A stretch of DNA of 21,411 nucleotides from assembly GCA_027487055.1 (NCBI GenBank), contig JAIYEJ010000080.1, positions 1-21,411 on the forward strand, in the 5' to 3' direction. The position numbers were made by a program, and so were the translations under genes. The notes under the pieces are model-generated. The model was not told the DNA's origin and did no database searches. It saw only the letters and a program-made list of their open reading frames with translations. Positions 13,582 through 21,411 of this stretch are shown piece after piece; position 1 is the first letter of the stretch, and each line of letters begins with the position of its first letter. This DNA is from Methylotenera sp. GTDB lineage: Bacteria; Pseudomonadota; Gammaproteobacteria; Burkholderiales; Methylophilaceae.

Positions 13582-15138
13582 ATGAATTTGCTTAACGCAT
13601 TAGCCAAGGTTGGCAGCATGACGTTCCTATCACGCATTTTAGGTTTTGTGCGTGATACGCTCATTGCGCGTGTGTTTGGCGCAGGCATGCTCAGTGATGC
13701 GTTTATTGTTGCGTTTAAAATCCCAAATTTATTACGTCGCATTTCGGCCGAAGGTGCATTTAGTCAAGCATTTGTACCTATTTTGGCTGAGTATAAAAGT
13801 CAACGTAGTTTTGATGAGACCAAAAGTTTAATAAATCGCGTCGCCACTTGGCTCGGCATTATTTTGGTAGGTGTGACTTTACTTGGCATGTTGGCGGCGC
13901 CCTTTATCGTTAGCATCATCGCGCCCGGTTTTAGGGCAGACCCTAACAAAATGCAACTCACCGTTGATTTGTTGCGCATTACCTTCCCGTACATTTTCTT
14001 TATTTCATTAGTCTCCATGGCAGGTGGCGTGCTTAATACTTACAATAAATTTGGCATACCAGCATTTACGCCCGTTTGGCTTAATGTATCGATGATTGTT
14101 GCCATATTGTTTTTTGCAGATTATTTTGCAGAGCCCATTAAAGCTTTAGCTTGGGCGGTGTTTATTGGCGGTTTTTTACAGTTGGTTTTTCAAATTCCAT
14201 TTTTAAAAAAAATTGGCTTGCTACCACGGTTCGAGCTAAACCCAGATGGCGCAAACCACGATAAAGGCGTCTCGCGTATTTTAACGCTCATGGGACCAGC
14301 AATTTTAGGCGTTTCTGTTGCGCAAATTTCTCTGATTATTAATACCATATTTGCTTCGTTTTTGGTCACAGGTAGTGTGAGTTGGTTATATTATGCTGAT
14401 CGTTTAATGGAGTTCCCCACGGGTGTATTGGGTGTGGCTTTGGGTACGATTTTATTGCCCAGTTTATCAAAAGCGTATGCCAGTAGCGATAGTAATGAGT
14501 ATTCACAACTTTTGGATTGGGGCTTACGCCTGACTTTTATTTTGGCTGCGCCTGCGGCTGTCGCATTGGCGGTACTTGCGACTCCTTTGGTGACAAGTTT
14601 GTTTCACTACGGAAAATTTACTGCCTTAGATGTTGCCATGACACAGCAAGCGCTGGTAGCGTATAGCTTTGGTTTGCTTGGACTCATTTTGGTTAAAATT
14701 TTAGCGCCAGGCTTTTACGCGCGGCAAAACATTAAAACGCCTGTGAAAATTGCGGTGTTTACTTTAGTGGCAACCCAAGTCATGAATTTAATTTTTGTAT
14801 TTGCAATCGATTTAAGACACGCAGGTTTAGCGCTTGCCATCGGTTTGGGGGCATGTTTAAACGCAGGTTTACTATATTACCATTTGCGTAAAGCCAATGT
14901 TTATCAACCGCAAGTTGGCTGGCTGGTATTTTTGCTTAAATTGGCGGTTGCATTGTGTGTCATGGGGCTTGTGTTGTTTTTTGCCGTGGGCGATATTAAA
15001 GCTTGGCTAGAATATAGCTTATTAATACGCTTAATTTACCTGACCGCATTGGTGGTGTTGGGCGCACTCAGTTATTTTGCATGTTTGTTTTTATTGGGCT
15101 TTCGGCCAAGCGATTACATGCGCAGAGTTAAGCACTAA
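13582..15138 (+). CDS. murJ: Lipid II flippase MurJ (MviN)
   Basis: An inner-membrane MOP-superfamily transporter that flips lipid II to the periplasm for peptidoglycan synthesis. The protein has 518 residues, typical for the family. The N-terminus carries the conserved block SRILGFVRDTLIARVFG, then SDAFIVAFKIPNLLRR and AEGAFSQAFVPIL. Around 13 to 14 hydrophobic segments run the whole length; the loop YYADRLMEFPTGVLGVALGTILLP is another family marker. A GATGAG site lies six bases before the ATG. It runs straight into ribF (stop and start touch), the usual murJ-ribF order in betaproteobacteria. Confidence 0.96.
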   Translation: MNLLNALAKVGSMTFLSRILGFVRDTLIARVFGAGMLSDAFIVAFKIPNLLRRISAEGAFSQAFVPILAEYKSQRSFDETKSLINRVATWLGIILVGVTLLGMLAAPFIVSIIAPGFRADPNKMQLTVDLLRITFPYIFFISLVSMAGGVLNTYNKFGIPAFTPVWLNVSMIVAILFFADYFAEPIKALAWAVFIGGFLQLVFQIPFLKKIGLLPRFELNPDGANHDKGVSRILTLMGPAILGVSVAQISLIINTIFASFLVTGSVSWLYYADRLMEFPTGVLGVALGTILLPSLSKAYASSDSNEYSQLLDWGLRLTFILAAPAAVALAVLATPLVTSLFHYGKFTALDVAMTQQALVAYSFGLLGLILVKILAPGFYARQNIKTPVKIAVFTLVATQVMNLIFVFAIDLRHAGLALAIGLGACLNAGLLYYHLRKANVYQPQVGWLVFLLKLAVALCVMGLVLFFAVGDIKAWLEYSLLIRLIYLTALVVLGALSYFACLFLLGFRPSDYMRRVKH

Positions 15139-16059
15139 ATGCAAGTTTTTCGGCATTTACCTAAACAACGCTGTGAGCCAATCGCGCTTGCCATTGGCAA
15201 CTTTGATGGCATGCATTTAGGGCACCAAGCTCTATTAAATCAATTACAAACGGTTGCAAAAACTAATGGTTTAACGCCTGCGGTGATGACATTTGAACCG
15301 CATCCACGCGAGTTTTTTACGCCACTAAACGCACCAGAGCGCCTAAGTAATTTGCGCGAGAAGTTAGAGCAGTTTGAGGCGTTTGCGGTAGAAAAAGTGT
15401 TTGTGTGCGCATTTAATAAAAGTTTTTCTGCTATTTCAGCGCAAGATTTTTTAAATATGTTGCGTCAAAATTTGAATGTAAATAGGGTGCTGGTGGGTGA
15501 AGATTTTAGGTTTGGTGCAAAACGTGCAGGCTCGATTGAAGATTTTAAACAAGCGGGCTTTACGCTTAATACGCTGCCGCAAGTAAATTTGGCTCATGAA
15601 ACACTGCACTCAAGACGTGTTTCAAGCACTAGAATCCGTAGCGCATTGGCTGCTGGAAACTTAACGGAGGCAGCACTTATGTTAGGACGCCCTTACAGCA
15701 TTAGTGGCAAAGTTGTGCATGGGGCTAAACGTGGCCGTGAACTTGGGTTTCCGACGGCAAATGTGCATATCAAGCATGAGAGACCTGCCTTAACGGGCGT
15801 TTATGCCGTAAAATTGCAGGGTTTAAATGCAGTGGCTAATTTAGGTGTGCGACCGACGATTGAGGGTGTGCCAAAATTGTTGCTCGAAGTGCATGTGTTA
15901 GATTTTAATGGCGATTTATATGGCCAACATGTGCATGTAGAGTTTTTACACAAAATTCGCGATGAAATTAAATTTGAGAGTTTAGATGCGTTAAAAGCGC
16001 AAATTGCTGTAGATGTGAAACAAACAAAAATATTTTTTGCCGCAGATGAACGCGGATAA
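15139..16059 (+). CDS. ribF: Bifunctional riboflavin kinase / FAD synthetase
   Basis: RibF makes FMN from riboflavin and then FAD. The protein has 306 residues. The N-terminal adenylyltransferase domain shows GNFDGMHLGH at 20-29, EPHPREFF at 53-60, GEDFRFG and SSTRIRSAL at 162-170. The C-terminal kinase has RGRELGFPTANV at 198-209, NLGVRPT at 234-240 and LLLEVHVLDFNGDLYG with a likely catalytic Glu at about 250. The ATG follows the murJ stop directly, so the two are coupled. The last five codons (ADERG) and the stop lie inside the left arm of an inverted repeat, so the extreme C-terminus seems to have been replaced by repeat sequence; the catalytic parts are unaffected. Confidence 0.97.
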   Translation: MQVFRHLPKQRCEPIALAIGNFDGMHLGHQALLNQLQTVAKTNGLTPAVMTFEPHPREFFTPLNAPERLSNLREKLEQFEAFAVEKVFVCAFNKSFSAISAQDFLNMLRQNLNVNRVLVGEDFRFGAKRAGSIEDFKQAGFTLNTLPQVNLAHETLHSRRVSSTRIRSALAAGNLTEAALMLGRPYSISGKVVHGAKRGRELGFPTANVHIKHERPALTGVYAVKLQGLNAVANLGVRPTIEGVPKLLLEVHVLDFNGDLYGQHVHVEFLHKIRDEIKFESLDALKAQIAVDVKQTKIFFAADERG

Positions 16060-16112
16060 ACGCCGATGGATATTCAGAGTCTTGTCAGCGTGCATCCGCG
16101 TTCATCTGAGGC
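16039..16112. repeat. 25-bp inverted repeat between ribF and ileS
   Basis: Arms at 16039-16063 and 16088-16112 match at 22 of 25 positions when one is reverse-complemented; the core CAGATGAACGCGGAT is perfect. The loop has 24 bases. The left arm spans the ribF stop at 16057-16059. The arm resembles a hairpin family with 'CAGATGAACGC' cores that I recall from many proteobacterial intergenic regions. There is no T-run, so it is more likely a repeat or an mRNA-stabilising hairpin than a terminator. ileS starts 20 bases beyond. Confidence 0.88.
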
Positions 16113-16131
16113 TGAGTAATTGGATTTTTAG

Positions 16132-18954
16132 ATGACCGAAGACAATAAATACAAAATCAACCAACCAGAATCAACATTTCCTATGCGGGGCGATTTGGCG
16201 AAGCGTGAGCCTGCATGGCTAAAAAGCTGGCAAGAGCGCAAAGTCTATGAGCGTATTCGCAAAGCGCGTGCGGGTAAACCCAAATTTATTTTGCATGATG
16301 GTCCACCATATGCCAATGGAGATATTCACATTGGTCATGCCGTTAATAAAATCTTAAAAGACATTATTATTAAATCTAAAACCATGAGTGGGTTTGATGC
16401 GCCCTATGTGCCAGGTTGGGATTGCCACGGCTTGCCGATTGAGTTGGTGGTTGAGAAAAATCACGGTAAAAACATAGACCCTGCCAAGTTTCGTGAGTTA
16501 TGTCGTGCTTATGCTGCGGAGCAAGTAGAAAAGCAAAAGAAAGACTTTATCCGCTTAGGTGTGCTTGGCGATTGGGGTAAACCTTATTTGACCATGGATT
16601 TTAAAACCGAAGCCGACATCATGCGAGCTTTGGGGCATATTCATCAAAACGGCTATTTGTACCAAGGTAGTAAGCCTGTACATTGGTGTGTTGATTGCGG
16701 CTCTGCCTTGGCTGAGGCCGAAGTGGAATATGAAGATGTCAACTCGCCCGCGATTGATGTTGGGTTTAAGGTGGTGGATAACACAGCTTTAAGTAAAGCG
16801 TTTGGTATTGAAGTAATAGGTGATGCGTTTGCAGTGATTTGGACAACCACACCTTGGACATTGCCAGCCAATCAAGCAGTAAGCGTCAACCCAGAGTTGG
16901 ATTATGACTTAATTCAAACTAGCAAAGGTTTGTTGATTTTAGTGCAAGACTTGGCCGAAAAAACATTGGCGCGCTACGAGGAAACTGACAAAAATGTCTT
17001 GGCTACTTGCAAAGGCGAGGCGCTTAAAGGTTTGTCTTTACAACATCCATTCGATAACCGCCAAGTTCCCGCTATTTGTGGTGAACATGTCACGACCGAT
17101 GCAGGTACAGGCTTAGTACATACTGCTGCTGCGCACGGTAATGACGACTGGTTGGTGATGCGAGCCAACTTCCCTAACGAAAAACCACGCATTTTAATGG
17201 GTGGCGACGGCAAGTTTTTTAATAGCGAGTTAGTCGAATTTGAGTCAATTCGTGGGTTAAGTCGCCAAGACGCTAATAAAGTCATTTTGGCGAAATTGCA
17301 AGAAAACGGCGCCTTGCTCGCTTCTGCGCGTTTAAATCATAGCTTTCCACACTGCTGGCGCCACAAAACGCCCTTAATGCAACTCGCCACGCACCAGTGG
17401 TTTATTGGCATGCAACAAGAAGATGCGGTAGGAATCAGCTTGCGTGAGTATGCAAATAAAGCCGTGGATGCGACCGAATTTTTTCCAGTTTGGGGACGTG
17501 CTCGTTTAGAGGCCATGATTAAAAATCGCCCCGATTGGTGTGTATCGCGCCAGCGTAACTGGGGCGTGCCGATGCCATTTTTTGTGCATAAAGAAACAGG
17601 TGAACCGCATCCAGAAACGGCTGCTTTATTAGAAGCTGCTTGTTTGTTGGTAGAAGAAACAGGGGTTGAAGCATGGTTTAGTTTAGATGAAACTGCATTC
17701 CTACAAGCTAATACCAGTGCGTCTTACAAGTCAATCAATTCTGAATACAAAAAGGTCGCTTATATACTAGATGTTTGGTTTGACTCGGGCGCCACGCACG
17801 CTGCGGTGCTTAAGCGTCGTCCTGAACTGGCATTTCCTGCAGATTTGTATTTAGAGGGTTCTGACCAACACCGTGGCTGGTTTCAGTCTAGCTTGTTGAC
17901 GGGATGCGCCATCGATGGTCGCGCGCCTTACGAGGCTTTGCTAACCCACGGTTTTGTTGTGGATGGCGCAGGTCATAAAATGAGTAAATCCAAAGGTAAT
18001 GTGGTTGCCCCGCAAAAAGTGATGGACACTTATGGCGCGGATATTTTGCGCTTGTGGGTGGCTAGCACAGATTACTCAGGTGAACTCACCATTAGTGACG
18101 AAATTTTAAAGCGCGTGGCCGATAGCTACCGTAAAATTCGTAATACCTGCAAATTTTTGCTCTCTAACTTGGCAGATTTTGATGTGAGCAAAGATTTATT
18201 ACCCGTTGATGAGTGGCTAGAAATCGACCGCTATGCCTTGCATTTAACGCACAAACTGCAAATCGACGTGTTGTCAGATTATGAGCGCTACGAGTTCCAT
18301 TTAGCGGTACAAAAGTTGGTGAGTTTCTGCTCTGATGACTTGGGTAGTTTCTACTTGGATATTCTGAAAGATAGGCTTTATACCGCAGGTGAAACTTCAC
18401 CAGCACGCCGCGCCGCACAAAGTGCTTTGCATCATATTACGCACAGCTTTATGCGTTTGATTGCGCCGATTTTAAGCTTTACCTCAGACGAAATTTGGCA
18501 GTCGCTTAACTTAAGTGCAGAAGCCACGGTATTTGAGGATATGTGGTATAACATCCCAGCACATGGTCTGCAAGCCAATAGAATAGAGGCCTGGCAGACC
18601 ATTATTTCTGCTCGTGCTTTCGCAGCAAAAGAAATTGAGGTGCTGCGCAGTGCTGGAGAAGTTGGGTCTTCACTGCAGGCAGAGCTGGAATTTTATACTT
18701 CAGAAAGTACTTTTGAAGCGCTCAATAGTATTGAAGATGACTTACGTTTTGTGATGATTACATCCAGCACTAAAGTGACCAAAGTAGCGAGTGAAACTGA
18801 GCAAAAAATCTTAGTAAAACCAAGCGCACAAAAAAAATGCGACCGTTGTTGGCATTATCGCGCTGATGTGGGCTTAGATGGGGCTCACCCCACGATTTGC
18901 GGGCGTTGCGTGAGCAATTTATTTGGCACAGGTGAAGTGCGTAAATATGCCTAA
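16132..18954 (+). CDS. ileS: Isoleucyl-tRNA synthetase
   Basis: A class I aminoacyl-tRNA synthetase that charges tRNA-Ile and edits valine in its CP1 domain. The protein has 940 residues, as in E. coli (938). The HIGH motif (HIGH) is at 66-69 after HDGPPYANGDI, and the KMSKS motif at 616-620. The editing region lies between, with WTTTPWTLPANQA. The C-terminal zinc site is complete: C903, C906, C923, C926. This zinc-ended form is the common eubacterial type, not the mupirocin-resistant one. The ATG follows a ribosome-poor but AT-rich stretch after the hairpin repeat. Its end overlaps lspA by eight bases. Confidence 0.98.
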   Translation: MTEDNKYKINQPESTFPMRGDLAKREPAWLKSWQERKVYERIRKARAGKPKFILHDGPPYANGDIHIGHAVNKILKDIIIKSKTMSGFDAPYVPGWDCHGLPIELVVEKNHGKNIDPAKFRELCRAYAAEQVEKQKKDFIRLGVLGDWGKPYLTMDFKTEADIMRALGHIHQNGYLYQGSKPVHWCVDCGSALAEAEVEYEDVNSPAIDVGFKVVDNTALSKAFGIEVIGDAFAVIWTTTPWTLPANQAVSVNPELDYDLIQTSKGLLILVQDLAEKTLARYEETDKNVLATCKGEALKGLSLQHPFDNRQVPAICGEHVTTDAGTGLVHTAAAHGNDDWLVMRANFPNEKPRILMGGDGKFFNSELVEFESIRGLSRQDANKVILAKLQENGALLASARLNHSFPHCWRHKTPLMQLATHQWFIGMQQEDAVGISLREYANKAVDATEFFPVWGRARLEAMIKNRPDWCVSRQRNWGVPMPFFVHKETGEPHPETAALLEAACLLVEETGVEAWFSLDETAFLQANTSASYKSINSEYKKVAYILDVWFDSGATHAAVLKRRPELAFPADLYLEGSDQHRGWFQSSLLTGCAIDGRAPYEALLTHGFVVDGAGHKMSKSKGNVVAPQKVMDTYGADILRLWVASTDYSGELTISDEILKRVADSYRKIRNTCKFLLSNLADFDVSKDLLPVDEWLEIDRYALHLTHKLQIDVLSDYERYEFHLAVQKLVSFCSDDLGSFYLDILKDRLYTAGETSPARRAAQSALHHITHSFMRLIAPILSFTSDEIWQSLNLSAEATVFEDMWYNIPAHGLQANRIEAWQTIISARAFAAKEIEVLRSAGEVGSSLQAELEFYTSESTFEALNSIEDDLRFVMITSSTKVTKVASETEQKILVKPSAQKKCDRCWHYRADVGLDGAHPTICGRCVSNLFGTGEVRKYA

Positions 18955-19426
18955 ACAATTTCAATGGTTTGGCATAAGCACAATCGTGGTCGCGCTCGAT
19001 TTATACACCAAGCATCTTGTTCAACAAGCGTTTGAATATGGCGAGCACCTCACCATTAACAGTTTTTTTGATTTGGTGCGCTACCACAACGAGGGTGCAG
19101 CATTTAGTTTTTTAGCCAATGCAGGTGGTTGGCAAAAGTGGTTTTTTACAGGAATTTCAATTGTCGCAGTGGTATTGATTACTTACTTAATATTAAAAAA
19201 CTTGCACAATAAACTTTTTTGCTTGGGGCTTGCCTTGGTATTAGGCGGTGCAATTGGTAATTTGTATGACCGCATCACCTTGGGTTATGTGGTAGATTTT
19301 TTATACTTCCATTACAGAGAATTAGCATGGCCCGCGTTTAATGTTGCCGATAGCGCCATTTGTGTGGGGGTTGGCTTGTTATTGTTAGATAGTTTTAAAA
19401 AACCTACTGAATCAGCTGTTAAGTAA
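18947..19426 (+). CDS. lspA: Lipoprotein signal peptidase (signal peptidase II)
   Basis: LspA removes the signal peptide of prolipoproteins after lipid attachment, in the inner membrane. The protein has 159 residues and four hydrophobic segments. Conserved parts are LDLYTK at 17-22, YHNEGAAFSFL at 46-56, GAIGNLYDRI at 101-110, and the two catalytic Asp residues, D117 (VVDF) and D135 (FNVADS). The ATG at 18947 has an AGGTGAAG site about nine bases upstream and overlaps the ileS stop. A TTG at 18923 would add eight unrelated residues. The ileS-lspA pair is standard. The ispH gene that often comes next is not here. Confidence 0.97.
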   Translation: MPKQFQWFGISTIVVALDLYTKHLVQQAFEYGEHLTINSFFDLVRYHNEGAAFSFLANAGGWQKWFFTGISIVAVVLITYLILKNLHNKLFCLGLALVLGGAIGNLYDRITLGYVVDFLYFHYRELAWPAFNVADSAICVGVGLLLLDSFKKPTESAVK

Positions 19427-19439
19427 AAGGTTTAAAAAA

Positions 19440-20081
19440 ATGCCAGATTGGAAAAAGCTCATTGCAAGTAAGATTGCGGTCGCCCAAAAGGGCAATATTG
19501 CAGGCAAAGTGAATGCCAATGTTCGTGTGCCAAATGGGCAAACCGAAGTCAAAAACTTCCCAATTTTAGATTTGGGTATTCTGCCCGATATTAACCAAGC
19601 CAATTGGAAACTGTGCGTCTATGGCTTGGTAGAAAACGAGCTCAATTTGGATTGGGCGGCCTTTCAAGCCTTACCACAAACCACTGATGTGTCCGACTTA
19701 CATTGCGTAACGCGATGGACACGCTTAGACATGGATTGGGTGGGTGTGAAAGCTCAAGAAATTTTAATGATGGCAGCACCGCTAGAAAACGCCAAACATG
19801 TGACTTTGCATGGCTATGACGGCTACAGCACGAATCTGCCGCTAGAAGCTTTGCTTGATGACGATGTGATGATTGCACATTCAGTCTTGGGTTATCCGCT
19901 TACCACCGATCATGGCGGCCCTGTTCGTATGATTGTGCCAAAACGCTATGCGTGGAAAGGCGCGAAGTGGTTAAAATCCATTGAACTGCACGAGTTTGAT
20001 CGGCCTGGTTTTTGGGAAGTGCGCGGGTATCATAATGAGGCTGACCCGTTCAAAGAAGAGCGTTTTAGCGATGATGATTGA
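19440..20081 (+). CDS. Sulfite-oxidase-like molybdopterin oxidoreductase, cytoplasmic
   Basis: A protein of 213 residues of the sulfite oxidase / YuiH-like molybdopterin family (COG2041 type). The likely molybdenum-ligand cysteine is C89 in DLHCVTRWTR. Further family parts are the GYDGYSTNLPLE block at 125-136, GYPLTTDHGGPVRMIVPKRYAWKGAKW at about 151-177, and the closing GFWEVRGYHNEADPF. There is no Tat or Sec signal and no heme or membrane domain, unlike exported MsrP/YedY or sulfite dehydrogenase, so it should be cytoplasmic. An AAAGG site precedes the ATG. It follows lspA by 13 bases and may be co-transcribed. The substrate is unknown; do not assume sulfite. Confidence 0.9.
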   Translation: MPDWKKLIASKIAVAQKGNIAGKVNANVRVPNGQTEVKNFPILDLGILPDINQANWKLCVYGLVENELNLDWAAFQALPQTTDVSDLHCVTRWTRLDMDWVGVKAQEILMMAAPLENAKHVTLHGYDGYSTNLPLEALLDDDVMIAHSVLGYPLTTDHGGPVRMIVPKRYAWKGAKWLKSIELHEFDRPGFWEVRGYHNEADPFKEERFSDDD

Positions 20082-20189
20082 ATTTAAATCTTTCCATGCG
20101 CTCTTACAAATGTTGGCCTTACAAACGCGTACTGTCTGAGCATTTGTGCCTAGCCTGACAAGCCTTATTCAATCTTGACGCCCTAAGGT

Positions 20190-20519
20190 GTGAGTCAGCT
20201 TGTCATGCTAGAGCTCGATTTTACGTTTACCGAAAAATGCTGGCTCTGGACGGCCGATAAGGCGGCTTGGCATTTTATTACGGTGCCTAAAAATCACTCT
20301 GAAGAAATTAAGTTTTTTACCGATAATCACTTTGGCAAACGCCGCGGCTGGGGAGCTATTCGCGTCACTGTAAACATTGGCAGTAGTGAATGGCAAACGT
20401 CGATTTTCCCCTCTAAAGGCTTAGATGCGTATATATTGCCGATTAAGGCAGACGTACGAAAAAAAGAAAAAATTGTGGTGGATAATCTAATTGAAGTGAC
20501 ACTGAATATTAAGGTGTAA
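20190..20519 (+). CDS. DUF1905 family protein
   Basis: A small protein of 109 residues with the layout of DUF1905: LDFTFTEKCWLW, KAAWHFITVPK at about 24-34, RGWGAIRVTVNIGSSEWQTSIFPSK, and YILPIKADVRKKEKI. Function is unknown in the family. The predicted fold is a beta barrel; there is no signal or membrane segment. The start is uncertain: GTG at 20190 has AAGG only one or two bases upstream, while an ATG at 20205 (five residues shorter) has GGTGTGAG about ten bases ahead. Either leaves the conserved part intact. An 8-bp inverted repeat, TGACAAGC at 20156-20163 and GCTTGTCA at 20198-20205, spans the start region and could be an operator; no regulator is nearby to support that. Confidence 0.82.
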   Translation: MSQLVMLELDFTFTEKCWLWTADKAAWHFITVPKNHSEEIKFFTDNHFGKRRGWGAIRVTVNIGSSEWQTSIFPSKGLDAYILPIKADVRKKEKIVVDNLIEVTLNIKV

Positions 20520-20634
20520 ATAAGCCTATTTGTTAATGATAAATCGCCCGAGGATTTTTGATGTCTCTTTAGCCCTTATAGATAAAGGCTTGCAGAGTAT
20601 GTCGAATGATGTTGTGTTAAATAGCTTATTAAAT

Positions 20635-20664
20635 AAAAAGCGAATAGATTTAATGTGCTTTTTT
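20635..20664 (-). terminator. Weak possible terminator after the YedI-like gene
   Basis: AAAAAGC (20635-20641) and GCTTTTT (20657-20663) form a 7-bp inverted repeat overlapping the gene's last codons. On the minus strand the 3' arm is a T-run, but the stem is AT-rich and the loop is 15 bases, so this is a guess. The preceding stretch 20520-20634 holds nothing else I can support. Confidence 0.25.
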
Positions 20665-21411
20665 AGGCAGAAATTTGCTCACCAACGTGAACAATGCCAC
20701 GCAAATTGCGCCAACAATTAAGCCCACCACCGCATCCATTAACATCGGCAAAATAAACGAGATTTCTTTTAATGGCTCAACCAAATGATGCAAGACAGGA
20801 ATGCCATGCGCAATAATGCTTCCACCAACCAAAAACATTGCCGCAGTACCAAATATGCTCAAAGCGCGCATTAAATAGGGCGTCCCAGCAAGTAACCAAC
20901 TGCCAATTTTGCGTATCATTTGCATCAAAGTACTTTGGCCATTACGCATCATCATATATAAGCCAATATCATCCAGCTTCACAATGGCTGCAACTAAGCC
21001 ATAAACGCCTATGGTCATCACCACCGAAATACCAACTAGTACACCAATTTCATTGATAATGGGTTGATTCGCCACCGTGCCCAAGGCAATCACAATAATC
21101 TCTGCAGATAAAATAAAATCAGTACGAATTGCACCTTTAATTTTATCTTTTTCTAGCGCGACTAAATCCACTTTTGGGTCTTCAATCGCTTCTTTAATTT
21201 CTGCTTCATGTGCTTCTTCATCTTTAGCATGCAACAATTTATGTGCAATTTTCTCAAAGCCTTCAAAGCATAAAAATGCGCCACCAATCATCAATAAGCC
21301 AGTAATCAACCATGGGATATTAAACTCTTTAGAAGCAATACTTAGTAGCAAAGCAGTGGGTACTAAAATCGCTTTATTAATGGCAGAACCCTTAGCCACC
21401 GCCCAAACCAC
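20650..21411 (-). CDS. DUF808 / YedI-like inner-membrane protein, N-terminal part outside the window
   Basis: An integral membrane protein of unknown function, related to E. coli YedI (DUF808). The frame is open to the right edge; 253 residues are visible and E. coli YedI has about 305, so roughly 50 N-terminal residues are missing. A GTG at the very edge is probably internal. The visible part has six or so hydrophobic segments, a Glu/Lys-rich cytoplasmic loop at about 60-95 (HAKDEEAHEAEIKEAIEDPKV split by short helices) and family blocks such as GAFLCFEGFEK and KIKGAIRTDFILSAEI. The gene ends next to a DUF1905 gene on the other strand. No neighbour hints at its role. Confidence 0.9.
   Translation of the reverse strand: MVWAVAKGSAINKAILVPTALLLSIASKEFNIPWLITGLLMIGGAFLCFEGFEKIAHKLLHAKDEEAHEAEIKEAIEDPKVDLVALEKDKIKGAIRTDFILSAEIIVIALGTVANQPIINEIGVLVGISVVMTIGVYGLVAAIVKLDDIGLYMMMRNGQSTLMQMIRKIGSWLLAGTPYLMRALSIFGTAAMFLVGGSIIAHGIPVLHHLVEPLKEISFILPMLMDAVVGLIVGAICVALFTLVSKFLPKKAH

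Noticed and set aside
13388..13585. 65-codon open frame ahead of murJ, ending in an ATGA overlap with its start
   Set aside because: No ribosome site, odd composition, no recognisable protein; the stretch is better read as promoter and leader of murJ.
20530..20721. 63-codon plus-strand open frame
   Set aside because: Its second half lies antisense to the YedI-like gene and it has no ribosome site.
1..21411. Defence system, prophage, CRISPR or transposon
   Set aside because: All genes but one fit known housekeeping families; no integrase, transposase, direct-repeat array or attachment site is visible.

Overview
The window reads as a conserved housekeeping stretch of a fairly AT-rich betaproteobacterium. 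Gene content and order fit the family Methylophilaceae (Methylotenera/Methylophilus-like). That placement is inferred from protein character, synteny and base composition, not from a database search. Nearly every gene belongs to a family that can be named. I see no prophage, insertion sequence, CRISPR array, tRNA or rRNA, and no clear multi-gene novel system.

Layout. (1) 1-2935, plus strand: the 3' part of argJ, a DUF815-type AAA+ ATPase, and a Nudix hydrolase fused to a ThiE/TenI-like domain. (2) 6107-2994, minus strand: pilD, coaE, zapD, yacG and a periplasmic PCu(A)C copper chaperone. (3) 6301-6720, plus strand: an acidic 139-residue protein I do not recognise, followed by an 18-bp tandem duplication. 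(4) ispB on the minus strand, divergent from rplU-rpmA, whose terminator precedes obgE-proB-purE-purK. (5) A bidirectional terminator, then rpsT on the minus strand, divergent from murJ-ribF-ileS-lspA. (6) A cytoplasmic sulfite-oxidase-like molybdopterin protein, a DUF1905 protein, and on the minus strand a DUF808/YedI-like membrane protein cut by the right edge.

Together the genes cover arginine, proline and purine synthesis, CoA and flavin cofactors, quinone side chains, lipid II export, lipoprotein maturation, ribosome components and assembly, and Z-ring and gyrase control. The rplU and rpsT promoters are the clearest regulatory sites. Each has a consensus-like -10 box followed by a G+C-rich discriminator, as expected for stringently controlled promoters.

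The most interesting signals are non-coding or small: two diverged copies, in opposite orientation, of one roughly 90-bp palindromic repeat (981-1070 and 8715-8804); a second, unrelated 25-bp inverted repeat whose left arm supplies the last codons and stop of ribF; a 46-residue Ala/Lys/Pro tail on ribosomal protein S20; and the orphan gene at 6301 with its tandem repeat.
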